Source: Gammaproteobacteria bacterium UBA7310
GTDB taxonomy: Bacteria > Pseudomonadota > Gammaproteobacteria > Pseudomonadales > Ketobacteraceae
Reading direction: 5' to 3'
DNA length: 64,000 nucleotides
NCBI GenBank assembly: GCA_002471665.1
Contig: DKQK01000057.1
Span: 68,919 to 132,918 of the forward strand
Position 1 is the first letter of the stretch. Each line of letters opens with the position of its first letter. This document shows, piece after piece, positions 43,087 through 52,445 of the stretch. The notes under the pieces are model-generated. The model searched no databases. It saw only the letters and a list, made by a program, of their open reading frames with translations, and was not told the DNA's origin. The translations under genes were made by a program, and so were the position numbers.

Positions 43087-45831
43087 TTATTTAGGTAACG
43101 GGTCGGTTTTGTACTGATAGCTGCGCGATAGTTCTTCAGCCAGGGTTTCGATGGCCAGGGGTTTGGTTAGGAACGCAACCATACCCGCCGCCATGCCTGC
43201 TTCCCGGTGTTCCTGCATGGCGTGCGCACTGAGCCCGACAATGCGGGTGCGTTCACATTGGCTCAGGCTGCGCAGTTGCGAGGTGGTCTGGTAGCCGTCC
43301 ATGTTGGGCATCTCGCAATCCATCAGAATCAGGTCATAGGGCACCGCGGCATGGGTGACGCAGCGAATGGCTTCCAGTCCGTCGTTGGCCAGGTCCGGTT
43401 CGATGTTGAATTTTTTAAGCAGTCCTTTGACCACCATCTGGTTGACCTGGTTGTCTTCCGCCACCAGTACATTGAGTGTACTGAAGTCTTTGCTTTGGTG
43501 AGAGCCGTTGCTGGATTCCTCGAGGCCGGTGAACTGGCGCTGAAGTGTTTGCAGCAGTTGTGATTGTGTCACCGGATCCTGAATGCTGAGCCTGGCTTTG
43601 CTGCTGTTGTCGCCCATGGGCTGCAGGGGCAATACCGCGCAGGGCAGGGTGGCTTGTAGCGGCTGGTGGACGTGTTGAATAATCAGGTCCGGGGTGTCTC
43701 CCATGCCACTGGTGGGCACCACGATGCCTTGCGCTTCCAGGAGATGCCGCAAACTGATGACCGCTTCCGGCAGAGGGTCCATCACCAGGATGCGTTTGCC
43801 CGCCAACTGTGGATTGGGCTGGGGAAACGTCAACGGGCGGCAGGGCAATTCAAGCCAGAACTCACTGCCCTCTGCCAATGCACTTTTTACGTTGATCCGG
43901 CCCCCGAGCAGCTGGGTCAGGGAGCGGGAGATGGCCAGCCCCAGGCCGGTGCCGCCAAACTTTCGTGTGGTGGAGGAATCCGCCTGGGAAAAGGACTGGA
44001 ACAGATTGCGCTGTTGCTCGTCACTGATGCCGATGCCGGTGTCGCGCACGGTAATGCGCAGTTCGGAGCGGGTGTTGTCGTATTGGGTGCTGAGTGTCAC
44101 GAAACCCTGGTCGGTGAATTTTATCGCGTTGCCCAGCAGGTTAATAATGATCTGGCGCAGACGGGTGGGGTCGCTGATTATGATGCACGGGGTGTCGACG
44201 GATACGTCCAGCAACAGGCGAATCTGCTTTTGGGTAACGGCGGTGGAGAACAGCTCGATGCACTCATCCAGCAGATTGCGCAGATCCAGTTCGATTTGCT
44301 CAATGTTGAGTTTGCCCGCTTCGATTTTGGAATAATCCAGAATGTCATTGATGATGGATACCAGAGTGTCGCCGGAGTGCTTGATGGTGGTGATCAAGTG
44401 GCGCTGGTGGTTATCCAGAGGGGTGTCCATCAGCATCTGGGTGATGCCCAGCACACCGTTCATGGGGGTGCGGATTTCATGGCTCATGGTGGCCAGAAAC
44501 TGGCTCTTGGTTGCCAGCGCCTGCTCCGCTGTGTGGCGGGCCCGCTCCGCCTCCTGTTTCTGCGCTTCCAGCTCCTGGGTGCGTTCTTTGACGGCGCCGT
44601 CCAGTTGCTGGTTCAGGCGTTCCTGCTGGCGAATAATCCGTTCTTTGTTGCGTTCGCTCAAACGTTGAACTTCGCGGAATTGATCGGTAAGCCCCATGTT
44701 GAGAATCACCAGGGTGAACAGGGAACCGATCTGGGATCCATAGGTGGAAAGAAAACTCACCTCGATCAGATCGAAGGCACGCAGGATATTAAGCAGGCCA
44801 CCCAGCAGGAAACCCAGCCAGCCGATGATGTAATACTTGGCTGCGGTTTTTTGCAGGTAGAGTTGATAAAAAGCCACCGACAGCACATAGGGGGTGACAA
44901 TAATCATGGCGATCAGGGATATCTTAATGGCCCAGGTGAACGGCATGGTGAGGGTGGCAATCATGGCCAGCAGGCCAACGGCAAGAATCGCCGGTTCAAT
45001 ATTCACACCCCCCATGCGGATGGTGCGCAGTTCAAAGTAACTCTTGGTCAGTTTAAGTGTCAGTATGCTCAACAAGCCGATGGCAAACGGGCGAATGGTT
45101 TTGGTGAACTCCGGGAAATCCTGCCACAGGTAAACGTTACCGGTGCCGTTCAGTGAAAGCTCCACCACGGCGTAGTTGGCCAACAGTGCAACATAGTAAA
45201 TCTGAGCCTTCTGACGCAGAAAAAAATACAGGAAGGAATTGATCAGCAGGATAATGACGATGGCGCCGTAGTACATGCCAAACAACATCATGGCGTCCAG
45301 TTGTCTGGATTCCCAGTAATCCCGGGTGGCTACGGTAAGCGGCACAATCAAGGTGTCCCGGCTTTCCACCCGCCAGTAGAGGGTTTTGCTTTCGCCCTGC
45401 CGGAGTTGCACTGGGAAGGAAAAATAACGGTCTTTCAGCATGCGGCTGGCAAAGGGAAGCTGGTCGCCGGTCTGGTGTTGCTGGTAGGTTCCCTGGGCGT
45501 CGGGATAAAAAAAACGCACCTGATCCAACAGCGGGTACTCCAGCCTGGCAATAAACGTCTGTTGGGGCCCCTCGTTTTTCAGCGTGAGCTTCAGCCAGAG
45601 CGCGTCGTCGGTAAAACCGAAGCTGGTAAAGCGATGCTTCATGGGCTGCCATTCCCCGTCATGGCGCACCTCACTGAAGGTAAGGGTGTGGTTGGGGTCG
45701 ATCAGGTAGCTGGCGCTGTGGGCCGCACTGGCATACTCAAACCGGCCATCCACCACCAGTGCGGAAGCATTGGCCGGCGTCGGCAGGCAGCTGAGGATCA
45801 GGATACATATGAATAACAATTGCTTGGGCAT
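43087..45831 (-). CDS. 7TMR-DISM hybrid sensor histidine kinase
   Basis: A 914-residue kinase with a signal peptide, a 7TMR-DISMED2 periplasmic domain (about 30-170), seven helices (about 180-385), a coiled coil (about 395-440), HisKA with MSHEIRTPMNG, HATPase with DTGIGI and GGTGLGL, a degenerate receiver (about 690-780, lacking the Asp pocket) and a canonical C-terminal receiver (about 790-905; LILMDCEMP). There is no HPt, so a separate phosphotransfer protein is needed. The layout resembles RetS/LadS of Pseudomonas. The gene ends facing minC and stands 40 bases upstream of coq7 in reverse order. The ligand is unknown. Confidence 0.9.
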   Translation of the reverse strand: MPKQLLFICILILSCLPTPANASALVVDGRFEYASAAHSASYLIDPNHTLTFSEVRHDGEWQPMKHRFTSFGFTDDALWLKLTLKNEGPQQTFIARLEYPLLDQVRFFYPDAQGTYQQHQTGDQLPFASRMLKDRYFSFPVQLRQGESKTLYWRVESRDTLIVPLTVATRDYWESRQLDAMMLFGMYYGAIVIILLINSFLYFFLRQKAQIYYVALLANYAVVELSLNGTGNVYLWQDFPEFTKTIRPFAIGLLSILTLKLTKSYFELRTIRMGGVNIEPAILAVGLLAMIATLTMPFTWAIKISLIAMIIVTPYVLSVAFYQLYLQKTAAKYYIIGWLGFLLGGLLNILRAFDLIEVSFLSTYGSQIGSLFTLVILNMGLTDQFREVQRLSERNKERIIRQQERLNQQLDGAVKERTQELEAQKQEAERARHTAEQALATKSQFLATMSHEIRTPMNGVLGITQMLMDTPLDNHQRHLITTIKHSGDTLVSIINDILDYSKIEAGKLNIEQIELDLRNLLDECIELFSTAVTQKQIRLLLDVSVDTPCIIISDPTRLRQIIINLLGNAIKFTDQGFVTLSTQYDNTRSELRITVRDTGIGISDEQQRNLFQSFSQADSSTTRKFGGTGLGLAISRSLTQLLGGRINVKSALAEGSEFWLELPCRPLTFPQPNPQLAGKRILVMDPLPEAVISLRHLLEAQGIVVPTSGMGDTPDLIIQHVHQPLQATLPCAVLPLQPMGDNSSKARLSIQDPVTQSQLLQTLQRQFTGLEESSNGSHQSKDFSTLNVLVAEDNQVNQMVVKGLLKKFNIEPDLANDGLEAIRCVTHAAVPYDLILMDCEMPNMDGYQTTSQLRSLSQCERTRIVGLSAHAMQEHREAGMAAGMVAFLTKPLAIETLAEELSRSYQYKTDPLPK

Positions 45832-45871
45832 ATACCCAGTATAGAGACTGTACAGCCTGTTGAGTATAAGG

Positions 45872-46528
45872 TCACAGCCTGTAAGCGGTTTGGGTCATTA
45901 CTGTAGCCACCGCCGTCATCAGTTTTTTGACCGGAGTGGGCAGGTTCATGGCGCCGGCACTGTGCGCTTTGGCGGCATGACGGGCTTCGTCCTCGTGCAT
46001 TTGCGCCAGAATGCGGCGGCTGCGCTCGTCCTGTTGCGGCAAGCGGGCCATATGGGTTTGCAAATGACGGCACACCTGGTTTTCGGTTTCCTCCACAAAG
46101 CCCAGGCTCCAACGATCACCGATGGCGCCAGCGGCGGCACCGATGCTGAACGACATGGCGTACCAGATCGGGTTCAGGACGCTCGGGTGGCTGTTCAGTT
46201 CCGCTAGCCGTTGTTCGCACCAGTGCAGGTGGTCTTCCTCTTCCTGGGCGGAAATCTCCATCTGGCGCCGAATGCGTGGTAGTCGCGCCGTGACCGCCTG
46301 ACCCTGGTACAGGGCCTGTGCGCACACTTCACCGGTGTGGTTGACCCGCATCAGCCCGGCCACATGCCGGCGTTCGCCCCGATCCAGAGCGGGCACATCG
46401 GTACCTGCCGTGGGGTTGGGCCGATCCGTGCCCGCATGGCCGCCGGCCACGGTGCGCAATGCATTGTCAGCCTGGCTGATAAAACGGTCAAACACGCTGT
46501 AGCGGCGTTGGGGCTGGGTCGGGTTCAT
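45872..46528 (-). CDS. coq7: Demethoxyubiquinone hydroxylase
   Basis: A 218-residue di-iron hydroxylase acting late in ubiquinone synthesis (C6 hydroxylation of the ring), the non-flavin alternative to UbiF. Iron ligands are visible in NHTGE, EEEDHLHWC, ETEN and EDEARH. ATG 46528 is preceded by AGGAA. The N-terminal 60 residues are typical of the gammaproteobacterial form. Confidence 0.95.
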   Translation of the reverse strand: MNPTQPQRRYSVFDRFISQADNALRTVAGGHAGTDRPNPTAGTDVPALDRGERRHVAGLMRVNHTGEVCAQALYQGQAVTARLPRIRRQMEISAQEEEDHLHWCEQRLAELNSHPSVLNPIWYAMSFSIGAAAGAIGDRWSLGFVEETENQVCRHLQTHMARLPQQDERSRRILAQMHEDEARHAAKAHSAGAMNLPTPVKKLMTAVATVMTQTAYRL

Positions 46529-46706
46529 GGGCGTTCCTGTAAAACCTGGTTGGCCGGATCGGGTATTATAATGGGTTAAGTGGCATTACGGCAGGGGCCC
46601 GGGTGTCACAATATTGATTTGCAGCAATGTCGTCTATCCTGCTAAAGGGGATTACAGCATAGCGCAGCAGAGAAACCCGTTATTTAACGCAGATAAGGAA
46701 GTGTTC

Positions 46707-48185
46707 ATGCCGGATTTGGTGGATCTGGAAATTATAATGTTGTCGCGGGTGCCGATCATTGTGATCGAAACCTTTGAGGAACCGCGGGCGTTGGATCTAA
46801 TCAAGCGGGCGGGTATGAAGCTGCAAAAACCGGTTTTTTCCTGGTCGGTAACCGAAGGGGTGCAGCGCATCGACCTGGCTCATGGGGTGCCGGAGCACCT
46901 CACCACCGAACCGGATGCGGCCTTGGTCCACATCAAACAGACGGGCCGGGCCGGTGTTTATATCCTGTGTGACTTCCACCCCTTTTTGTGTGATGCCCCG
47001 AAAAATGTCCGCCTGTTGAAAGAAATCGCCATGGGCCATGATGAGCACCACCACACACTGATCCTGCTTAGCCATGCGCTCGACATTCCCCCGGAGATTC
47101 AGCGTTATTGCGCCAGGATGGATTTGTCGTTGCCCAACGACGAGCAGTTGATGCATCTGGTGAAGGAGGAGGCCAGCGTCTGGTCCAGCCAGAACCGGGG
47201 GGCCAAGGTTAAAACCGACAACCAAACACTGTCCAAGCTGGTCTCCAATTTACGCGGGCTGACCTATTCGGATGCCCGGCGCCTGGCGCGGGGTGCTATC
47301 TTCGATGATGGCGCCATCACCGCATCCGATCTGCCGGAACTGAACCGCGCCAAGTTTGAGTTGCTGGGGATGGAGGGTGTGTTGAGCTTTGAATACGATA
47401 CTTCCAGTTTTGCCGATGTGGGTGGCTTGAACGGTCTGAAGGAGTGGCTGTCCAAACGGCGGGACTATTTTCTCAATCCGCGTGCCGGTGTAGACAGCCC
47501 CAAGGGAGTGTTGTTGCTCGGGGTGCAAGGCGGGGGCAAGAGCCTGGCTGCGAAAGCGGTGGCCGGCATGTGGGGCGTGCCGCTGCTGCGGCTGGATTTT
47601 TCGGCGCTGTATAACAAATACATCGGTGAAACGGAAAAGAACCTGCGGGAATCCCTGGCCATGGCGGACACCCTGGCACCCTGTGTGCTGTGGCTGGATG
47701 AAATCGAAAAGGCCTTGTCCGTGGATGCCAGCGATAACGGCACCTCCAAGCGTTTACTGGGGGCACTGCTCACCTGGATGGCCGAGCGCAGGCAGCCGGT
47801 GTTCCTGGTGGCCACATCCAATGATATTTCCCGTATGCCGCCGGAGTTGGTGCGCAAGGGGCGCCTGGATGAAATCTTCTTTGTGGATCTGCCTTCCGAG
47901 GTGGTGCGCCGGGATATATTCAGCATTCACCTGCGCAAGCGCTTTCAGAACCCGGAGGGACTGGATCTGGATAGCCTGGCGCGGGCCAGTGACGGGTTTT
48001 CCGGTGCCGAAATTGAACAGGCGGTGGTATCCGGCCTGTATCGGTGCCAGGCGGAAGCTGTTGAGCTGGATACCCAGCATCTGTTGCAGGAAATCGCCAG
48101 TACCCAGCCCCTGTCCATCGTCATGGCCGAGCGACTGGCGGAGCTGCGCACCTGGGCGGCGGGCCGCACAGTGGCGGCGGATTAG
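46707..48185 (+). CDS. Ycf46-like AAA+ ATPase
   Basis: A 492-residue AAA+ protein of the chloroplast Ycf46 group. The N-terminal half (1-230) is a degenerate ATPase-like domain, and the C-terminal half has Walker A (GVQGGGKS), Walker B (LWLDEIEKAL), sensor 1 (ATSND) and an RKGRLDEIFF segment. There is no protease domain. ATG 46707 is chosen because AAGGA lies seven bases upstream; an open frame back to 46614 lacks a ribosome site. Function in bacteria is poorly known; plant and cyanobacterial members are linked with inorganic carbon use. It overlaps the convergent RetS-like gene by four bases. Confidence 0.88.
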   Translation: MPDLVDLEIIMLSRVPIIVIETFEEPRALDLIKRAGMKLQKPVFSWSVTEGVQRIDLAHGVPEHLTTEPDAALVHIKQTGRAGVYILCDFHPFLCDAPKNVRLLKEIAMGHDEHHHTLILLSHALDIPPEIQRYCARMDLSLPNDEQLMHLVKEEASVWSSQNRGAKVKTDNQTLSKLVSNLRGLTYSDARRLARGAIFDDGAITASDLPELNRAKFELLGMEGVLSFEYDTSSFADVGGLNGLKEWLSKRRDYFLNPRAGVDSPKGVLLLGVQGGGKSLAAKAVAGMWGVPLLRLDFSALYNKYIGETEKNLRESLAMADTLAPCVLWLDEIEKALSVDASDNGTSKRLLGALLTWMAERRQPVFLVATSNDISRMPPELVRKGRLDEIFFVDLPSEVVRRDIFSIHLRKRFQNPEGLDLDSLARASDGFSGAEIEQAVVSGLYRCQAEAVELDTQHLLQEIASTQPLSIVMAERLAELRTWAAGRTVAAD

Positions 48186-51001
48186 GGTTGCACGCGTTGT
48201 ACCTGATCGGTGGCGCTGTTGCCCGCATGGGCATCCTGCCACTGAATCAGCATATCCCGTAATTCACTCAACTCAATGGGCTTGGCCAGATAATCATTCA
48301 TGCCACACTCCAGGCTGCGCTCTTTGTGTTCATCCATGATATGGGCAGTGAGCGCAATAATGGGAATGGGTGGGCGCTGGTTTTCCTGCTCCCATTGTCG
48401 AATGGCGCGGGTGGCTTCAAAGCCGTTCATCAGCGGCATTTCACAGTCCATCAATATGATGTCAAAGGCCTGCTCTTTGGCTTGGTTGACAGCGTCTTCA
48501 CCGTTGTCCACGGTGACTGCCTGCATACCCAGGCGAGACAGCATGCCACGCACCACTTTCTGGGACAGGTGGTGATCTTCCGCCACCAGAATGCGCATGG
48601 GGGACAGTGTCTCGGCCCGCTTATCGTCCTGTGGGTGATCGGCCTGGATGCGTCGCACATGGGCCAGCTCCTCCAGCAGGGTGACCTTCAGTATGCGGCC
48701 GGTCACCGGCTTGTTGATGACCCTGCGAATGCCGGCATTGCGTGCCGCGGTGGCACTGGGGGCCATCCCCAACCCGGTTAACATCATGACCAGGGGATCA
48801 TTGTTGATCAGGGGATCTTCTTTGATGCGTGCGGCCAGTTCCATGCCGGTCATGCCCGGCATCTCGTGATCCAGAATCACCACATCGAAAGGCTCATGAA
48901 TGGTGGCCTGATTATGCAGCATGGCCAGTGCCTGGCGGCCGTTGATGGCCGTGGAGACTTTCATGCCCCAACTGGACGCCTGCTGCTGCAGTACCAGGCG
49001 GCAAGAGGCATTATCATCCACCACCAACAGGTGTAAGCCGTTCAGTTGGTCGGCGAACAGCGGCACATCCTGCCCCTCCGGGTCCGGTTCCAGGGGCACG
49101 CTGAACCAGAATGTACTGCCGCGGTTGGCCTGGCTCTCGGCGCCCATCTCGCCGTGCATGATGCGCACCAGTTGTTGCGAAATGGGCAATCCCAGGCCGT
49201 GGTGGCTGAGTTGCTCCAGATGATCCCGTTGCTGGGTGAACAGATCCTGCAACTGATCCCGGTTCATGCCCACACCGGTATCCATAATGGAAAAGCGTAT
49301 TGAGTTCTGGCCCTTTTCCAGGTCTGGGCTTACTTCGATAATGACTTCACCATGATCGGTGAACTTGATGGCATTGGAGAGCAGGTTGGCCAGAACCTGA
49401 CGCAGGCGGGTGGGATCACCTTTGACCTGAAAGGGCACGTCGTTGTGTACATGGGTGATCAGTTCAATGCCTTTTTCTTCGGCCCGCTGGCGGTACAACT
49501 CAATGCATTCCGACAGCATCACCCCGATGTCAAAGGAGGTGATGTCCAGTTCCATATTGCCGGTCTCGATTTTGGAATAGTCCAGAATATCATCCAGAAT
49601 CTTCAGCAGATTGTTGCCCGAGGCGCTGATGGTGCGCACGTAATCTTCCTGGGAAGGGGATAGAGCAGAGTCTTCCAGTAACTCCGCCATACCCAGAATC
49701 CCATTCATGGGGGTGCGTATTTCATGACTGAGCTGAGCCAGAAATTCAGTTTTGGCACGGCGCTCCGCTTGTTGAATGGCGATGTGCTGCCGTTGCTGTT
49801 CTTCCAGTTGGCGCACCTTGCGCTGTCTTACGTTGAGGGCGATCACACCAGCAAAACAATCGATAAACAAACTGGCCACCAGAATATGCAGCGTTTCCAT
49901 GCCCACGGCCAGCATGCCGAATACGGTTTGGGCGGTCATTAAGCCGATGAAGAGAATAATCAGGCGTGGGGCCACCATAATGCGAGCGGGGTTGAAACCA
50001 TCCAATGTGCGAATGGCGGCGTTGTAGAAATTCAGCGGTACTGCTACCAACGCCAGTATGATGGACAGACGTGATGCCAGTTGAACTTCCAGCAGGAACA
50101 CCGCCACCACAGCGACCAAACTGGCGGCGATGATCAGGCGATTGAGATTGTCCAGGTGGCGGCGGCAGCGACGCAGTTCAAATAGCTTGCGACTGACCTG
50201 CAGCGAGGCGGCAAACATCAGGATCAGGGCTGAGGTTTCCAGTCTGGCATGCAGGTTGGTGGCCGCAAACCAGTAGTATCCGATGTAGCCATAGGCACAG
50301 GCGCAGTAGTAGGCGATGGTGAGCGAGTAAAGCGCAAAATACAGATAGCTTTTATCCCGGCTTTTGATCACGCCAACGATGCCGTACACAACGAGCATCA
50401 GCAGGGCACCCATGGCCAGGCCCATGATGAGCTGCTGATTGAACTGGGTTTGATAGAATGACCCGGGATCAGACACATTCAGCGTCAGTGATATGTACTG
50501 GCGGGAGCGCACTTCAATGAGGTATTCCGAGCGCTGCCCCGGCTGCATCAGCAGGCGCAGTACCGGGGCGCGATGCTTCACGAAACCGTGGATGTGGCTG
50601 GTCATGCCACCCACGCTTTCTATGTGTTGAAGCTGATTGCCGCGGCGCTCGTGAAGCGCCATAAAGCCGATGTTGGGTTGGCTGATGTAGATCAGGGAAT
50701 TGATGGGGGTGGCGAGCCGGTTTTCAATCTGCACCCGCAGCCAGAGGGTGGAATCGGTGTAGCCCAGCCGCATAACCGGGGTTCGTGTAGGGGTAAATTG
50801 CTGCAGCAGGGACTCGTCGCTGAAATCGCTGGCCTGATACTGGTGCTCAGTGTCTTCGAAATAGCTGATGTTCTGGGTGATCTGGTAGTGATAGGTGGGG
50901 CTGTCGATGACCACCGCAGCCTGCCCGGCTACCACAACCAGCAGCAGGCAGAGCAGGGCAACACTTTGGCCAACTATGCTAGGGCGGTTGGATCGGCTCA
51001 T
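48182..51001 (-). CDS. RetS-like 7TMR-DISM hybrid sensor kinase with two receivers
   Basis: A 939-residue protein: signal peptide, 7TMR-DISMED2 domain (about 35-185), seven helices (about 190-395), HisKA with LSHEIRTPMNG, HATPase, and two receivers (about 665-785 with VILDHEMPG, and 800-925 with ILMDCEMP). Architecture and length match Pseudomonas RetS, which blocks the GacS kinase and so favours acute, motile behaviour over biofilm. The order with purD and purH further right also resembles the RetS neighbourhood of P. aeruginosa. The ATP-binding domain has HHGLGL where GGTGLGL is usual, so kinase activity may be weak. I call it RetS-like rather than RetS because a second 7TMR-DISM kinase lies nearby. 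Confidence 0.87.
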   Translation of the reverse strand: MSRSNRPSIVGQSVALLCLLLVVVAGQAAVVIDSPTYHYQITQNISYFEDTEHQYQASDFSDESLLQQFTPTRTPVMRLGYTDSTLWLRVQIENRLATPINSLIYISQPNIGFMALHERRGNQLQHIESVGGMTSHIHGFVKHRAPVLRLLMQPGQRSEYLIEVRSRQYISLTLNVSDPGSFYQTQFNQQLIMGLAMGALLMLVVYGIVGVIKSRDKSYLYFALYSLTIAYYCACAYGYIGYYWFAATNLHARLETSALILMFAASLQVSRKLFELRRCRRHLDNLNRLIIAASLVAVVAVFLLEVQLASRLSIILALVAVPLNFYNAAIRTLDGFNPARIMVAPRLIILFIGLMTAQTVFGMLAVGMETLHILVASLFIDCFAGVIALNVRQRKVRQLEEQQRQHIAIQQAERRAKTEFLAQLSHEIRTPMNGILGMAELLEDSALSPSQEDYVRTISASGNNLLKILDDILDYSKIETGNMELDITSFDIGVMLSECIELYRQRAEEKGIELITHVHNDVPFQVKGDPTRLRQVLANLLSNAIKFTDHGEVIIEVSPDLEKGQNSIRFSIMDTGVGMNRDQLQDLFTQQRDHLEQLSHHGLGLPISQQLVRIMHGEMGAESQANRGSTFWFSVPLEPDPEGQDVPLFADQLNGLHLLVVDDNASCRLVLQQQASSWGMKVSTAINGRQALAMLHNQATIHEPFDVVILDHEMPGMTGMELAARIKEDPLINNDPLVMMLTGLGMAPSATAARNAGIRRVINKPVTGRILKVTLLEELAHVRRIQADHPQDDKRAETLSPMRILVAEDHHLSQKVVRGMLSRLGMQAVTVDNGEDAVNQAKEQAFDIILMDCEMPLMNGFEATRAIRQWEQENQRPPIPIIALTAHIMDEHKERSLECGMNDYLAKPIELSELRDMLIQWQDAHAGNSATDQVQRVQP

Positions 51002-51134
51002 CGGCTAAGGGCATCCTGCTCATCTGGTTAATTTTGTCTCAAGTATATTCAGACTAAGGGGCAAATCCCACCGCCAAGGGGGTGTTTCTCCCTACTTTTG
51101 CTTATTTTGCAGTCATTTACAGGGGATATTTAAC

Positions 51135-51172
51135 CCGAATGTACAAGGTTAGTACTCACCTTGTACATTCGG
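51135..51172. repeat. Perfect 15-bp inverted repeat
   Basis: CCGAATGTACAAGGT and its exact reverse complement are separated by eight bases (TAGTACTC). The element sits 12 bases after the end of the CNB/rhodanese-like gene and about 135 bases upstream of the RetS-like gene. It could end transcription of the first or bind a regulator of the second; no T-run follows on the minus strand. Confidence 0.6.
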
Positions 51173-51183
51173 TCCCGCTGGTT

Positions 51184-52212
51184 TTATTCGCTGTCCGATT
51201 TCAGTAGGTACGCCTGCAACCCGGCTTTCACCAGCAGATAAGCCCCCAGCTCGGCGCGGGGGCCGGCATTGTCCACCACCACGTAACAGGCCGAGCGGTC
51301 CAGATTGTCGCAGCGCTGGCGCAATTTATTGAGGGGGATATTGATGGAATTTTCCCGATGAAAATGCTTGAACTCACCGCTGAGGCGCACGTCCAGCAAT
51401 ACCAGTGCGGTACTGTCCGCCTGCATGGCATCCAAATCCTGCTCGGTAATACGGTTCATCACCGGCTGTTCCAGCAGGCTCTTGAATTCATCTTTTTCCA
51501 GGTACATCAGCGCGCCATCGGTTTCCATGGTCACCGTCGCATTACGGGTGGTTTCACCGATCAGCGCTTCCTCACCAAAGAACTGCCCCGGCCCCAGTCT
51601 GGCCACCTGTTCCACGCCGTTTTCCGAACGCTTGCTCACCAGTGCGCTGCCGTGCTCAATCACGTAGAAAAGATTGCCCGGATCGCCTTCGGCCACCACC
51701 ACGTCACCCAGCGCACGCTCTTCATTCTTAAAGGCAGTAAACAGACGTTGAATGTTGGCGGGCGGGACCTTGGCGAAGACATCCGATTCCAGCAGGGCGG
51801 ACATCCAGTCCACATCATTGTCGTCGCTCTCCTCTACCCGGTAGTCGCCGGCCTGCTCCCAGGTGATGGCCAGGTCCAGGCGGTTTTTATCCACTTTCAG
51901 AATTTCGCAATCACTGGTGGTGATACTGGAAAAACGGTGGGGTGGGCGGTTATCCAGGGCTCGCCGGCACTCCGGATCGTCGGCACTGAAACTGGTGATG
52001 TTGAAATCCTCGTCCAGCAGATCCACGGAGCCTTTTAACAGATAATACCAGTAGGCATCCCGTTCCCCCCGTTTGAATAGCTTCTTGCGGGGTGGTAACG
52101 TGAGCAATTCACAGCATTTCAGCGCTTCCTGAAATTGGTGACGCAGCAGTTCATTGAAGGGTACCAACTGCTTGATGGCGTCTTCATCCAGGGGGGGTGC
52201 GAGCTCGGCCAT
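51184..52212 (-). CDS. Double cyclic-nucleotide-binding domain protein with rhodanese-like tail
   Basis: A 342-residue protein with two cNMP-binding folds (about 20-120, weak, and 145-250, clear with GQFFGEEALIGETTRNATV) and a C-terminal rhodanese-like domain (about 255-340). In the second fold GEEALIGETTRNATV resembles the phosphate-binding cassette. In the rhodanese part the active-site loop reads VVVDNAGPRAEL, so the catalytic Cys is missing. The protein has no DNA-binding domain and probably works through partners. ATG 52212 is preceded by AAAGGA. It is divergent from rimK. Confidence 0.88.
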   Translation of the reverse strand: MAELAPPLDEDAIKQLVPFNELLRHQFQEALKCCELLTLPPRKKLFKRGERDAYWYYLLKGSVDLLDEDFNITSFSADDPECRRALDNRPPHRFSSITTSDCEILKVDKNRLDLAITWEQAGDYRVEESDDNDVDWMSALLESDVFAKVPPANIQRLFTAFKNEERALGDVVVAEGDPGNLFYVIEHGSALVSKRSENGVEQVARLGPGQFFGEEALIGETTRNATVTMETDGALMYLEKDEFKSLLEQPVMNRITEQDLDAMQADSTALVLLDVRLSGEFKHFHRENSINIPLNKLRQRCDNLDRSACYVVVDNAGPRAELGAYLLVKAGLQAYLLKSDSE

Positions 52213-52315
52213 GGCGATTCCTTTGCTGACTGATGAATAGGAAAAGTATAGTTCAGCTGGAGGCAGGTACTAGTCTGATGTGGGTGGCGAATCGTTAGTC
52301 TGTGATCGGTTTCAA

Positions 52316-52344
52316 TGGACTGAAAACTGTGCAGGTACTATAAA
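52316..52344 (+). promoter_or_regulatory. Candidate promoter of the rimK operon
   Basis: TGGACT (52316-52321) and TATAAA (52339-52344) are 17 bases apart, four and five matches to the sigma70 hexamers, about 100 bases upstream of rimK in the divergent intergenic region. Confidence 0.4.
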
Positions 52345-52445
52345 AAATAATCAGGCGAAGCGTGGGTGAATCTGGTATAAACGCGCCTTGATTAGGCTGG
52401 CTCCAGCTGTTTCCTGCTTTCTCCTTCAACCAAATTGGATTCTTT

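Noticed and set aside
43666..45156. 496-codon open frame on the plus strand
   Set aside because: Lies wholly antisense to the 7TMR-DISM hybrid kinase; composition (His/Gln/Gly-rich) is that of a shadow frame.
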